The position numbers were made by a program, and so were the translations under genes. The notes under the pieces are model-generated. The model searched no databases, had not been told where the DNA came from, and saw only the letters and a list, made by a program, of their open reading frames with translations. A stretch of DNA of 64,000 nt from Geminicoccaceae bacterium. GTDB lineage: Bacteria > Pseudomonadota > Alphaproteobacteria > Geminicoccales > Geminicoccaceae. Location: positions 186,001-250,000 of the forward strand of contig JANQPX010000069.1 in NCBI GenBank assembly GCA_028285265.1, in the 5' to 3' direction. This document shows positions 36,654 through 45,848 of this stretch, piece after piece; the first letter of the stretch is position 1, and every line of letters begins with the position of its first letter.

Positions 36654-37781
36654 ATGACCTCATTTGTTAGACACAACCGCCGCCGCGTGCTTCAAGGCAT
36701 GGGTGCCGCTGCACTCGCCAGCACGGTGACCAGCCCCTTTGCTGCGCGTCCGGCTCACGCCGCTGGCATCACCGTCAGCTTTATCTATGTCGGACCGAAG
36801 GACGACTACGGCTATAACCAAGCGCATGCTGAAGGCGCTTCTGTGCTGAAGGAGATTGAAGGCGTTACGCTAATCGAAGAAGAGAACGTACCAGAGACCG
36901 TTGATGTCGAAAAGTCGATGGAGAGTATGATCAATTTCGATGGTGCAACACTCCTCTTTCCGACATCCTTTGGTTACTTCGATCCTCATATGATCAAGAT
37001 GTGTGAGAAGTATCCAGACCTGCAGTTCCGCCATTGTGGTGGCCTTTGGCAGGACGGCACGCATCCCGCAAATGCCGGCTCTTACTTCGGCTATATCGGC
37101 ATGGCGCAGTACCTGAATGGCATCGTCGCCGGATACACAACCAAGTCAAAAAAGCTTGGCTTCGTGGCGGCAAAGCCGATTCCACAAGTACTCCTCAATA
37201 TCAACAGCTTTACCCTCGGGGCCAAGAGTGTCGATCCCGAGATCACCACGCAGGTAATCTTTACCGGTGAATGGTCGCTCGCAGTCAAAGAAGCAGAGGC
37301 CACCAATGCACTCGCTGATCAGGGCATCGACGTCGTAACTTGCCATGTCGACGGTCCAAAGGTCGTGATCGAAACTGCCGAGCGCCGCGGCATGTTCACC
37401 TGCGGTTATCACGCCGACCAGTCCGCTCTTGCGCCGAAGGGCTATCTTACCGGGGCAGAATGGAACTGGGCGACCGTCTACAAGGACTTCATCGAGAAGG
37501 CGATGGCTGGCGAAGCGATCGCCAACTTTACCCGTGGCGGTTTGGCCGAAGGCTTCGTCAAGACCAGTGCTTACGGTCCCGCAGTGAGCGCAGAAGCCGC
37601 TGCCAAGACCGATGAGGTTAAGGCCGAAATCATGAAAGGCGATTTTAGCGTGATCAAGGGTCCCCTCAACGACAATACCGGAAAGGAGGTCGTGCCCGCC
37701 GGCACGGCCCATGTCGAAACTGCGATCGAATTAGAGAGCATGGACTATCTCGTCGAAGGCGTTATCGGCTCAACCTCCTAG
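36654..37781 (+). CDS. BMP/PnrA-family ABC substrate-binding protein, Tat signal
   Basis: A 375-residue exported binding protein of the basic-membrane-protein (PnrA) family, which usually binds nucleosides or purine-like compounds. The signal is twin-arginine (HNRRRVLQGMGAAALA) with cleavage near RPAHAAG. Family marks are VSFIYVGPKDDYGYNQAHAEG, LLFPTSFGYFDPHMI, KLGFVAAKPIPQVLLNINSF and the C-terminal GEAIANFTRGGLAEGFVKTS. GGGAGA precedes the ATG. With the two permeases and the RbsA-type ATPase downstream it makes a complete second importer. Cyanuric acid is a ring triazine resembling a pyrimidine, so a nucleobase-type importer suits it. Confidence 0.88.
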   Translation: MTSFVRHNRRRVLQGMGAAALASTVTSPFAARPAHAAGITVSFIYVGPKDDYGYNQAHAEGASVLKEIEGVTLIEEENVPETVDVEKSMESMINFDGATLLFPTSFGYFDPHMIKMCEKYPDLQFRHCGGLWQDGTHPANAGSYFGYIGMAQYLNGIVAGYTTKSKKLGFVAAKPIPQVLLNINSFTLGAKSVDPEITTQVIFTGEWSLAVKEAEATNALADQGIDVVTCHVDGPKVVIETAERRGMFTCGYHADQSALAPKGYLTGAEWNWATVYKDFIEKAMAGEAIANFTRGGLAEGFVKTSAYGPAVSAEAAAKTDEVKAEIMKGDFSVIKGPLNDNTGKEVVPAGTAHVETAIELESMDYLVEGVIGSTS

Positions 37782-37861
37782 GCGCAGGTTCGGCCTCGGG
37801 ACGAGTTTCGCTGGCTTGTCAGCGGTGGGGTGCGGGGCCGACGGTCTGAGGAAATGTTGTG

Positions 37862-38974
37862 ATGGCCTTAGCATTGTCGGACAAAGAGGGGATCAGCGGC
37901 ACCAGCATTGGCGGTGACGCCTGGGTACGTCTCAAACAAGCGGCTGAGGCATTGGTCATTCCCCTCGCCGCCCTCCTGGTGTCAGCTATCTTGTTCGGCC
38001 TTTTCATCGCAGCACTCGGCAAATCACCTGTTGAACTCTATCAGCTCATGTTCAAAGGCGGCTTCGGCACGTGGTTCTCGTGGCAGAACACGCTGTCACG
38101 CGCCGCACCGCTGTTGCTGACAGCACTATGTGTTGCCATCCCAGCTCAGCTCGGTCTGGTCGTTATTGGCGGGGAGGGAGCGTTAGTGCTTGGGGGACTC
38201 GCAGCCGCTGCCGTGGCAATGCCGATGCAGGGTGCAGTGCCACTCCTGGTGATTGTCGCTATGGCGATCTCAGCCATGGTGATCGGCGCTGCCTGGATCG
38301 GCATAGTCGGAGCCCTTCGCCACTACCGAGGCGTCAATGAGACCATCGCTAGTCTCCTTCTCGCCTATATCGCGATTGCGCTTTTCAATCACATTGTCGA
38401 AGGGCCGCTTCGTGACCCCGCCAGCTTGAACAAACCTGCGACCGCCCATATTGGCGAGGGCAACATGCTCGGCACACTCCCCGGCATGGACATCCATGCC
38501 GGTCTCGCCATCGGCATGATTGCCTGCGTCATCCTTTGGGTAATGATGGCGCGTACGACCTTCGGCTTTGCCGCACGAATCACGGGAGGCAATGTCCGCG
38601 CCGCCCAGCTCCAGGGGCTCCCGGTCGGTCGCCTGATCCTGATCTCCTCCGCTATCGCCGGCGCTTGCGCCGGCCTTGCCGGGATGGTTGAGGTGGCTGC
38701 CGTTCATGGCCGGGCGAATGCATCACTGATCGTGGGATATGGTTATGCCGGTATCCTGATCGCTTTCCTTGCGCGCCATAATCCACTCGCCATTATTCCC
38801 GTTGCCATTCTCATGGGGGGTATAGATGCCAGCGGCGGATTGATCCAGCGGCGTATGGATCTTCCCGACGCTACCGTCTTGGTGCTGCAGGGAATCATCT
38901 TCATCGTGATTCTCCTGTGCGAGACGTTGTATGGCCGTTTTCGTATCTTCCAGCCGAAAGAGGTGGGAAGGTGA
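37862..38974 (+). CDS. ABC permease of the nucleoside/ribose type, subunit 1
   Basis: A 370-residue permease of the BPD_transp_2 type (as in NupP/YufP). It has about nine helices; PAQLGLVVIGGEGALVLGGLAAA is the family signature in the middle, and GVNETIASLLLAYIAI the conserved loop. A GAGGAA precedes adjacent GTG 37859 and ATG 37862; I take the ATG for spacing. Its stop overlaps the GTG of the second permease gene, so the pair is translated together. Confidence 0.87.
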   Translation: MALALSDKEGISGTSIGGDAWVRLKQAAEALVIPLAALLVSAILFGLFIAALGKSPVELYQLMFKGGFGTWFSWQNTLSRAAPLLLTALCVAIPAQLGLVVIGGEGALVLGGLAAAAVAMPMQGAVPLLVIVAMAISAMVIGAAWIGIVGALRHYRGVNETIASLLLAYIAIALFNHIVEGPLRDPASLNKPATAHIGEGNMLGTLPGMDIHAGLAIGMIACVILWVMMARTTFGFAARITGGNVRAAQLQGLPVGRLILISSAIAGACAGLAGMVEVAAVHGRANASLIVGYGYAGILIAFLARHNPLAIIPVAILMGGIDASGGLIQRRMDLPDATVLVLQGIIFIVILLCETLYGRFRIFQPKEVGR

Positions 38975-39897
38975 ACGAAACCGAGCTTGGCCTCTGGGGC
39001 GTTCCGCTCGCTATCCTTGCCGGCGCGATCAGAGTCAGTACGCCGTTTCTGTTCGTCAGCCTTGGCGAATGCCTGACCGAAAAGAGCGGGCGTATCAATC
39101 TCGGCCTCGAAGGGACGCTGGTGATGGGTGCGATGGGCGGTTACGCCATTTCCTACCACACCGGTTCACCATGGTTGGGTGTGCTATTCGCAGGTGTTAT
39201 CGGTTCGCTCTTCGGGGCTCTCCATGGATACATCTGTAAGTTTCCAAGGGTGAACGATATCGCCGTTGGTATCGCGCTTATGATGTTTGGCACCGGACTC
39301 GCCTTTTTCTTTGGCAAGCCCTACATCCAGCCGACTGCTCCGATCCTTCCATCCATTCCCTTCGGATTTTGGTCGGAAAGTTCACAGGTACGCGTTGCTC
39401 TTGAGGTCAATGCGCTCTTTATCATCGGCATCCTGATCGCTGTCCTCATGTGGTGGTCGTTTGCCAATACCCGCCTTGGGCTAGTCGTGCGGATGACCGG
39501 GGACAGTGCTGATGCCGCGCGCGCCATGGGATACTCGGTGGATCGAGTGCGACTCCTCTCCACCATGGCCGGTGGGTTCCTGGCTGGCATCGGTGGGTCT
39601 TTCCTGTCTCTTTACTACCCTGGCAGCTGGAATGAGGGTCTTTCCTCCGGGCAAGGCTTGATCGCTGTCGCTCTTGTCATCTTTGCTCGCTGGAATCCCT
39701 TTTACTGCTTTTTCGCTGCTCTGTTGTTCGGCGGGGCAGGCGCATTAGGCCCAGCATTGCAATCGGTTGGTATAACCGAGGGATATTACCTCTTCTACGC
39801 CGCTCCCTACGTGCTGACGCTTGCCATCATGATCATCACCACCTCGCCCAAGCGCAGTTTGATCGGCGCGCCTGGTGAATTGTCGATAACCAAATGA
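38971..39897 (+). CDS. ABC permease of the nucleoside/ribose type, subunit 2
   Basis: A 308-residue partner permease. I start it at GTG 38971, which overlaps the preceding TGA and has GGGAAG upstream; an ATG at 38917 would lie within the previous gene. SLGECLTEKSGRINLGLEGTLVMGAMGGY is the expected family signature, followed by NDIAVGIALMMFGTGLAF and FARWNPFYCFFAALLFGGAGAL. It pairs with the previous permease and the ATPase at 41618. Confidence 0.87.
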   Translation: MNETELGLWGVPLAILAGAIRVSTPFLFVSLGECLTEKSGRINLGLEGTLVMGAMGGYAISYHTGSPWLGVLFAGVIGSLFGALHGYICKFPRVNDIAVGIALMMFGTGLAFFFGKPYIQPTAPILPSIPFGFWSESSQVRVALEVNALFIIGILIAVLMWWSFANTRLGLVVRMTGDSADAARAMGYSVDRVRLLSTMAGGFLAGIGGSFLSLYYPGSWNEGLSSGQGLIAVALVIFARWNPFYCFFAALLFGGAGALGPALQSVGITEGYYLFYAAPYVLTLAIMIITTSPKRSLIGAPGELSITK

Positions 39898-39915
39898 AGT
39901 GAATGGAGGCTCTAC

Positions 39916-40917
39916 ATGAGTGGCCTTGGCGGACTGAATAAATCACCAAATGGTGTGGTCATCGGCATGGTGCAGCTGCAGCTACCGACAGTGGGTAATA
40001 GAGACGATCTCGCAGCCCAGACCGAAAAGATCTGCGGCCTCGTCAAGAAGGCGCGTGACGGGATGCCGACCATGGACCTGGTAGTGTTTCCGGAATATGC
40101 GCTCCACGGTCTGTCCATGGACACCAGTCCCGAGATCATGTGCAGCATGGACGGCCCAGAGGTCGCCGCGTTCAAGCAAGCCTGCATTGACAGCAGCATC
40201 TGGGGTTGCTTCTCGCTGATGGAGTTCAATCCCGATGGCAATCCCTACAATTCGGGGATCATCATCGACGATCAGGGTGAGCTTCGCCTCTATTATCGGA
40301 AGCTCCATCCTTGGGTTCCGGTCGAACCCTGGGAGCCTGGCGATCTTGGTATTCCTGTCTGCAATGGGCCGAAGGGCTCGAAGCTTGCTCTCATCATCTG
40401 CCATGACGGCATGTTCCCGGAAATGGCCCGGGAGTGCGCTTATAAAGGGGCGGAAATCATGATCCGCACCGCCGGTTACACGGCACCGATAAGGCATGCA
40501 TGGAAAATCACCAATCAAGCCAACGCGTTTTGTAATCTGATGGCGACGGCGAACGTCTGTATGTGCGGTACGGACGGCACCTTCAACTCCATGGGCGAAG
40601 GCATGATCTGCCAGTTCGACGGAACCGTGCTCGCTGAAGGCGGTGGGGTTCCTGACGAGATCATTACGGCAGAAGTCCGCCCGGACCTGATACGTGAGGC
40701 GCGCATCGAATGGGGTGTCGAGAACAACATTTACCAGCTAGGACATCGCGGCTTCACCGCGGTGTTGGGCGGCGCGAAGGACTGCCCTTATACGTTCATG
40801 CAGGACTTGGTCGCTGAGCAATATGCGCTTCCGTGGGAAGACGCAGTCAAGGTGACGGACGGTACATCCTGTGGGTTTGCCACGCCAAACCGCGTCTATA
40901 AGCAGACAACAGGCTAG
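39916..40917 (+). CDS. amiF: Formamidase AmiF-type amidase (nitrilase superfamily)
   Basis: A 333-residue cytoplasmic amidase, full length for AmiF, which hydrolyses formamide to formate and ammonia. The Glu-Lys-Cys triad is visible: Glu60 in LVVFPEYALHG, Lys129 in LYYRKLHPWVPVEPW and Cys162 in LALIICHDGMFPEMARECAY. The AmiF-specific PWVPVEPWEPGDLGIPVC and ENNIYQLGHRGF segments are present. It lies 18 bases after the permease gene and 2 before biuH, so it is part of the operon. Why a formamidase is needed for cyanuric acid is unclear; it may act on another small amide here. Confidence 0.88.
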   Translation: MSGLGGLNKSPNGVVIGMVQLQLPTVGNRDDLAAQTEKICGLVKKARDGMPTMDLVVFPEYALHGLSMDTSPEIMCSMDGPEVAAFKQACIDSSIWGCFSLMEFNPDGNPYNSGIIIDDQGELRLYYRKLHPWVPVEPWEPGDLGIPVCNGPKGSKLALIICHDGMFPEMARECAYKGAEIMIRTAGYTAPIRHAWKITNQANAFCNLMATANVCMCGTDGTFNSMGEGMICQFDGTVLAEGGGVPDEIITAEVRPDLIREARIEWGVENNIYQLGHRGFTAVLGGAKDCPYTFMQDLVAEQYALPWEDAVKVTDGTSCGFATPNRVYKQTTG

Positions 40918-40919
40918 GG

Positions 40920-41618
40920 ATGACGACGATGACGACAGAAAAAACCATCCCTGCCGATCCCTATCCTTGGCCGTATAATGGTGATCTGAAACCGGAAAAC
41001 ACGGCGCTGATCGTGATCGACATGCAAACCGACTTTTGTGGCAAGGGCGGCTATGTCGATGCGATGGGCTATGACCTTTCGCTGACCCAAGCACCGATCG
41101 AGCCGATCAAGGCAGTCCTCGATGCGATGCGTGCTGGTGGCTTCCACATTATCCATACGCGCGAAGGCCATCGTCCCGATCTTTCGGATCTACCTGCCAA
41201 CAAACGGTGGCGGTCTCAGCAGATCGGCGCCGGCATCGGCGATCCTGGTCCATGCGGCAAGATCCTGGTGCGCGGTGAAAAAGGCTGGGACATTATCCCT
41301 GAGCTCTATCCTGAACCCGGCGAGCCAATTATCGACAAGCCGGGCAAGGGGAGTTTTTGCGCGACTGATCTGGACATGATGCTTCGCCAGCGCGGGATCG
41401 CCAATATCGTGCTGACCGGCATCACCACCGATGTCTGTGTGCACACCACGATGCGCGAAGCTAATGATCGTGGCTATGAATGCCTTTTGCTCGAAGACTG
41501 TTGTGGAGCAACCGACGCCGGCAACCATCAGGCGGCGATCAAGATGGTCAAGATGCAGGGCGGTGTCTTCGGGACGGTCTCGACCTCGAGAGTTCTGATC
41601 GAAGGGCTCAACAGCTGA
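40920..41618 (+). CDS. biuH: Biuret hydrolase BiuH (isochorismatase-like cysteine hydrolase)
   Basis: A 232-residue enzyme that converts biuret to allophanate and ammonia. It follows the rhizobial BiuH closely from DPYPWPYNG through IVIDMQTDFCGKGGYVDAMGY, IIHTREGHRPDLSDLP, IGDPGPCGKILVRGEKGWD and IDKPGKGSFCATD to [20 protein letters not shown]. The catalytic set is Asp34, Lys140 and Cys173, offset by two from the Asp36/Lys142/Cys175 I recall for the rhizobial enzyme. It stands two bases after amiF, and its TGA overlaps the next ATG. With atzD upstream in the pathway and atzF downstream it completes cyanuric acid breakdown by the biuret route. Confidence 0.92.
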   Translation: MTTMTTEKTIPADPYPWPYNGDLKPENTALIVIDMQTDFCGKGGYVDAMGYDLSLTQAPIEPIKAVLDAMRAGGFHIIHTREGHRPDLSDLPANKRWRSQQIGAGIGDPGPCGKILVRGEKGWDIIPELYPEPGEPIIDKPGKGSFCATDLDMMLRQRGIANIVLTGITTDVCVHTTMREANDRGYECLLLEDCCGATDAGNHQAAIKMVKMQGGVFGTVSTSRVLIEGLNS

Positions 41619-43183
41619 TGAGTGCCATCGGGCTGCAAACTGCCGGTCTTACAAAACACTTCGGCACGTTCACGGCCCTTGACGACGTGTCGATACGCAT
41701 CGCACCAGGCAGCGTACACGCGCTTCTTGGCGAGAATGGTGCTGGCAAGTCGACACTCGTCAAATGCATCATGGGCTATTATCAAGCTGATGCAGGGTCG
41801 GTCCTTTTGGATGGCAAGACCGTCCAAATCGCTAATCCTCGTGATGCTCACGCCACTGGTATCGGGATGGTCTACCAGCACTTTACGCTGGTGCCGTCGA
41901 TGACCGTCGCTGAAAACCTGATGATGGCACGTGCCGATGTACCAACGATCATCGACTGGAGAGCTGCTACCAAAGACATTGACGACTTCATGAGCGGCAT
42001 GCCGTTTAGCGTGCCGCTGAGCAGCCGGGTGGATGATCTCTCTGCAGGGGAACGTCAAAAAACTGAGATCCTGAAACAGCTCTATCTCGACAGCCGTTTT
42101 CTCATCCTCGATGAGCCGACCTCGGTCCTTACGCCCGACGAGGCGGATGAAATGCTTACCCTTCTGCGCGCGATGACCGAAGCGAATCGCCTCACTGTTT
42201 TGATCATCACTCACAAGTTCCGCGAAGTGCAGGGTTATGCCGACGAGGTGACAATTCTCCGTCGCGGCCTGCACGTCGGTGACGGTCACGTCGCAGATCT
42301 CAGCACTGACGACATGGCGGCGATGATGATCGGATCTGCCGACCTTCCGGCAAGTGGCGAGCGGGTAGGGGAGCCGTCGATCGCGCCCCGAATGGTGATT
42401 CGGGACCTAAGCGCTGCCGACGACAGCGGCATGCCCAGTCTCGCGATCGACCGCATTGAAGTCCACAGCCGCGAGGTTGTGGGTATCGCTGGGATTTCCG
42501 GCAATGGGCAAAAGGAACTTGTCGAGGTCCTCGGCGGTCAGCGGCAGCCGATAGCGGGTGAAGTGATCGTCGGCGGCGAATCCTATGGCGCTACAAGGGC
42601 CGAGGCCATGGCGCTCAAAGTTCGCTGTCTGCCGGAAGAGCCACTGCGAAACGCCTCAGTTGCCCGCATGTCTGTGGCCGAGAACCTCTCCTTCCGCACG
42701 TTCGATCGCGAGCAAAGGGAGGAGGACCATAGCGTTGATCGTGCCACCTTCTGGCTTGACCTTGGAGGCCTTGCCAGCCTTGCCCACTCCCTCATTCGCC
42801 GCTATGGCATCAAGGCAGCATCGAAGGACGCGCCGATTTCAACGCTATCTGGCGGTAATGTCCAACGCACGGTGTTGGCACGCGAGCTTTCGGGCGATGT
42901 CAGTCTCCTGATTGCGGCTAATCCATGCTTCGGTCTCGACTTTGCTGCTGTGGCCGAGATCCGTTCCCAGATCATCGCCGCTCGCAATAAGGGCACTGCG
43001 GTACTTCTGATAAGCGAAGATCTGGATGAGCTTCTTGAACTGTCTGACCGGATCCTCGTTATGAGCGAAGGCCGGATCGTCTACCAAACTTTGATCCAAG
43101 ACGCCAATCGACAAGCCATTGGCAGCCATATGTCGGGGGCGATCATGCCGCTAGGACCACCATCAATAGGCCCGAGGGCATGA
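41618..43183 (+). CDS. ABC importer ATPase, RbsA/YufO type (tandem domains)
   Basis: A 521-residue ATPase with two domains, started at the ATG overlapping the biuH stop. Domain 1 is complete: Walker [12 protein letters not shown], the [13 protein letters not shown] signature and [15 protein letters not shown]. Domain 2 is of the degenerate kind usual for this family: [14 protein letters not shown] in place of Walker A and [15 protein letters not shown] at Walker B. It should drive the BMP-type importer, although biuH and amiF are interposed. Its last codons overlap the start of the following hydrolase gene (ATGA). Confidence 0.88.
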   Translation: MSAIGLQTAGLTKHFGTFTALDDVSIRIAPGSVHALLGENGAGKSTLVKCIMGYYQADAGSVLLDGKTVQIANPRDAHATGIGMVYQHFTLVPSMTVAENLMMARADVPTIIDWRAATKDIDDFMSGMPFSVPLSSRVDDLSAGERQKTEILKQLYLDSRFLILDEPTSVLTPDEADEMLTLLRAMTEANRLTVLIITHKFREVQGYADEVTILRRGLHVGDGHVADLSTDDMAAMMIGSADLPASGERVGEPSIAPRMVIRDLSAADDSGMPSLAIDRIEVHSREVVGIAGISGNGQKELVEVLGGQRQPIAGEVIVGGESYGATRAEAMALKVRCLPEEPLRNASVARMSVAENLSFRTFDREQREEDHSVDRATFWLDLGGLASLAHSLIRRYGIKAASKDAPISTLSGGNVQRTVLARELSGDVSLLIAANPCFGLDFAAVAEIRSQIIAARNKGTAVLLISEDLDELLELSDRILVMSEGRIVYQTLIQDANRQAIGSHMSGAIMPLGPPSIGPRA

Positions 43184-43842
43184 CCCGCATTGACGCTCGA
43201 CCGTTTGACTTTGAGTTTCCGTTGAACGGGCTTGCGCTGATCGTCATCGATATGCAACGGGACTTCGTCGAGCCTGGCGGATTTGGTGAAAGTTTGGGCA
43301 ATGACGTCAACCGACTCCAGGCGATCGTGCCGACGGTCGCCAAGCTGCTCGCTGGCTGTCGCGCAGTAGGCATTCCCATCATCCATACGCGGGAGTGCCA
43401 TCAGCCCGACCTTTCTGACTGTCCGCCCGCCAAGCTGAGGCGGGGTGATCCAACATTGCGTATCGGCGCCTCTGGACCGATGGGGCGGCTTCTGATCCGG
43501 GGCGAGCCCGGGACTGACATTGTTCCTGCCCTAGCTCCGATTGAAGGAGAGGTCGTGATCGACAAACCCGGGAAGGGAGCTTTTTATGCCACAAGCCTTG
43601 AAAAGACCCTCGTCGACCTACGAGCCACACATATCGCCTTCGCTGGCGTGACCACTGAGGTCTGTGTGCAGACCACCATGCGCGAGGCCAATGATCGCGG
43701 ATTCGACTGTCTGCTCCTGGAAGATGCGACAGAGAGTTATTTCCCAACCTTCAAGCAGGCAACGCTCGACATGATTCGAGCACAAGGAGCGATCGTTGGC
43801 TGGTCGACGACAACCGATCAATTTCTGGATGCTTTAGCATGA
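43180..43842 (+). CDS. Second isochorismatase-like cysteine hydrolase (possible triuret or related amidase)
   Basis: A 220-residue relative of biuH with its own catalytic set: Asp24 in [15 protein letters not shown], Lys129 in [15 protein letters not shown] and Cys162 in [19 protein letters not shown]. It keeps the [17 protein letters not shown] loop that in BiuH-like enzymes sits near the substrate, but lacks the DPYPWPYNG N-terminus. Family members include N-carbamoylsarcosine amidase, ureidoacrylate amidohydrolase, biuret hydrolase and triuret hydrolase. In this operon a related ureido compound such as triuret or carboxybiuret is a fair guess. Overlaps both neighbours by four bases. Confidence 0.82.
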   Translation: MTRIDARPFDFEFPLNGLALIVIDMQRDFVEPGGFGESLGNDVNRLQAIVPTVAKLLAGCRAVGIPIIHTRECHQPDLSDCPPAKLRRGDPTLRIGASGPMGRLLIRGEPGTDIVPALAPIEGEVVIDKPGKGAFYATSLEKTLVDLRATHIAFAGVTTEVCVQTTMREANDRGFDCLLLEDATESYFPTFKQATLDMIRAQGAIVGWSTTTDQFLDALA

Positions 43843-44201
43843 TGGAAAATCAGCTACGCACACTAACCCTCGGCCTCATACCCAATGGCTGGCAGGGCTT
43901 GACCTTTGAACCCTTCCGAGAGGGTATTCAGATCCATCGGCTCTATGGTGATGGGCGAGAGGGAGCCACCGCTGCGATCCTTCGATATGCGCCTGGGGCC
44001 ACTGTCCCCATGCATGAGCATATCGGATATGAGCACATCTTGATGTTGGACGGCGGTCAGGAGGACGAACAGGGGAACTATGGGCCGGGCGCCTTAGTTG
44101 TGAACCCGCCCGGTTCGCGACACAGTGTCAGAAGCCCGGAAGGCTGCATCGCCCTTCTGATCTGGGAAAGACCAGTGCGCTTTGTCGATGGCGCTGTCTG
44201 A
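43839..44201 (+). CDS. Small cupin protein (ChrR-like cupin)
   Basis: A 120-residue single-domain cupin. The metal-binding motifs are visible: [25 protein letters not shown] (two His and a Glu-like residue) and [17 protein letters not shown] (His). It resembles the anti-sigma ChrR-type cupin fold, without the zinc-binding anti-sigma part. Start ATG 43839 (or 43842) overlaps the previous stop; its TGA overlaps the atzD start. It may be a sensor, an isomerase or a ring-compound-binding accessory protein. Its fixed place between the hydrolase and atzD suggests a role in the pathway. Confidence 0.8.
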   Translation: MMENQLRTLTLGLIPNGWQGLTFEPFREGIQIHRLYGDGREGATAAILRYAPGATVPMHEHIGYEHILMLDGGQEDEQGNYGPGALVVNPPGSRHSVRSPEGCIALLIWERPVRFVDGAV

Positions 44202-45307
44202 TGCGCCGAGCCTTCGTCCATTGCATTCCCACTGGAGGACCTGAAGATGTCGGCGGCCTCATCGAGCGCGTCAATACGGGCAGGATTGTGCCGACTGCAA
44301 TCAAGGCAATTCTCGGCAAGACCGAGGGCAATGGATGTGTCAACGACTTCACCCGTGGCTATGCAGTTCAGTCCCTGCGCGCGTCACTTTCGCCATGGCT
44401 GGATTCCGATGAGCTAGACCAGATCGCCATGATTATGTCGGGTGGTACTGAAGGCGGTCTGTCTCCTCACATCCTCGTGTTCGAAGCACGCGAGGTCGAC
44501 GGCTCAAAGGCTGGCGGTGAGGACACCATGGCGCTTGCCCTCGCCGTCGCACAGACTGCTCCCATGCGTCCGGAAATGATCGGCAGAGCTATGCAATCGC
44601 AAGTGATCGCCGATGCTGTGCGTGCTTCGATGACGGAGGCGCGCATCGATCGTCCGGAGAATGTTCACTATGTGCAGGTCAAATGTCCGTTGCTGACAGC
44701 CACTCGGATTGACGACGCAGCGGCTCGTGCTGAGAGCGTGGCAACGACTGATACGCTTAAATCCATGGGCCTTTCACGGGGGGCGTCGGCCCTTGGCGTT
44801 GCCTTGGCTTTGGGCGAGGTTGATCCCGAATCCGTCACCGATGAGGCCATCGCCGGGGATATGTCGCTTTACTCGACCCGTGCTAGCTGCTCTGCAGGCG
44901 TTGAACTCATGAACAATGAAATTTTGGTGATCGGCAATAGTTCAAGCTGGGCAGGGGATCTCGTGATCAGCCATGACGTCATGGCCGATGCCATCGATAG
45001 CCAGGCTATCTACCGTGCGCTCGAGGCGATCGGCCTCAATGTCAATCGCCAACTCAGTCACACCCAACAGACAATGTTGAAGGCCGTGCTGGCAAAGGCC
45101 GAGGCAGATCCTCAAGGCGCTATCCGGGGCGCGCGCCATACCATGCTTGACGACAGCGACATTTCGTCAACCCGACATGCCCGAGCCCTTGTCGGCGGTG
45201 TTCTCGCCGGCATCCTTGGCCAAACTGACCTCTTCATCTCAGGCGGGGCTGAGCACCAGGGCCCGCCCGGCGGCGGTCCAATCGCCATCATCGGACATCT
45301 GGACTGA
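44201..45307 (+). CDS. atzD: Cyanuric acid amidohydrolase (AtzD/TrzD; barbiturase superfamily)
   Basis: A 368-residue ring-opening amidohydrolase of the three-repeat toblerone fold, converting cyanuric acid to carboxybiuret (which loses CO2 to become biuret). Each repeat brings a Ser-containing loop: IMSGGTEGGLSPH (Ser80), VIGNSSSWAGDLVISHD (about 248) and FISGGAEHQGPPGGGP (Ser347), and a Lys: ILGKTEGNG (Lys40), VQVKCPLLT (Lys161) and VLAKAEADPQG (Lys299). Barbiturase is the only close alternative; the biuH and atzF neighbours favour cyanuric acid. It is last in the operon, overlapping the cupin gene by one base. Confidence 0.9.
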   Translation: MRRAFVHCIPTGGPEDVGGLIERVNTGRIVPTAIKAILGKTEGNGCVNDFTRGYAVQSLRASLSPWLDSDELDQIAMIMSGGTEGGLSPHILVFEAREVDGSKAGGEDTMALALAVAQTAPMRPEMIGRAMQSQVIADAVRASMTEARIDRPENVHYVQVKCPLLTATRIDDAAARAESVATTDTLKSMGLSRGASALGVALALGEVDPESVTDEAIAGDMSLYSTRASCSAGVELMNNEILVIGNSSSWAGDLVISHDVMADAIDSQAIYRALEAIGLNVNRQLSHTQQTMLKAVLAKAEADPQGAIRGARHTMLDDSDISSTRHARALVGGVLAGILGQTDLFISGGAEHQGPPGGGPIAIIGHLD

Positions 45308-45500
45308 AGGGGGAGAATTGAGGTGCTATTGAGCGCGATCGAGAAGGAAACTGTCGTTTTGGAATCAATCGCGTTGGTCGATCTATGTCTCAGATAGAAA
45401 TCTGTTGCAGCTGATTTGACGTCGGCCTCTTCACGACACAAGGTGAAGCGGAGCTGTTGTATCGCCTTGATTTCAGCCTGGACAGCAGGGTCGTCGTTGC

Positions 45501-45533
45501 GCTGTATTTTGAGTCTTGTCTGTAAAATACAGC
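45501..45533. repeat. Perfect 10-bp inverted repeat (hairpin)
   Basis: GCTGTATTTT at 45501-45510 and its exact reverse complement AAAATACAGC at 45524-45533 are separated by 13 bases. It lies about 190 bases after atzD. It could be a bidirectional terminator or a protein-binding site; there is no long U-run after it beyond the stem itself. Confidence 0.6.
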
Positions 45534-45689
45534 TGGTTACGGATTTCGATGCTCAACCACTGTGCAGGTGGCGGACCTGTCACTGTCTCAGGTGCCAAGA
45601 TTAAATTAGAGGGATGGCGATCCATCTTGCAAGGCGAGCACTGCCTGAACATCAAATGCCGGTGTTTCAATGAGCTAAGAGTCCAAATT

Positions 45690-45709
45690 TGGCGGAGGGA
45701 GAGTCCGCC
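45690..45709 (-). other. Candidate attachment site: tRNA-Ser-like 3' end
   Basis: Read leftwards, 45705-45690 gives GACTCTCCCTCCGCCA, i.e. a 3' acceptor with discriminator G and CCA as in tRNA-Ser. The rest of a tRNA is absent. On the plus strand the same bases form a GGCGGA/TCCGCC hairpin (45691-45696 with 45704-45709). Next to a P4-type integrase this fits an att remnant left by integration into a tRNA-Ser gene. The match is short, so the hairpin alone may be the feature. Confidence 0.4.
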
Positions 45710-45848
45710 TCATATGTGTTTCCCGCTGTTGCGCAGTTGTTCATTTATTAAAACAATTTCAATGTGTTAAACAAGTTTATTGTTTCATACTATATCTGAC
45801 GATATCTTGCTATTTCAAATTTTTTGGTGGGTGAAATGGTGGGTATCT

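Larger units (their letters stand above)
45308..45848. other. Boundary between the operon and the integrase
   Basis: About 540 bases without a gene. They contain a perfect inverted repeat at 45501-45533, a tRNA-Ser-like 3' end at 45690-45705 and an AT-rich part (45730-45830). Just before the integrase start the sequence repeats GGTGGGT twice, a few bases apart. This is probably the left end of an integrated element. Confidence 0.45.
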
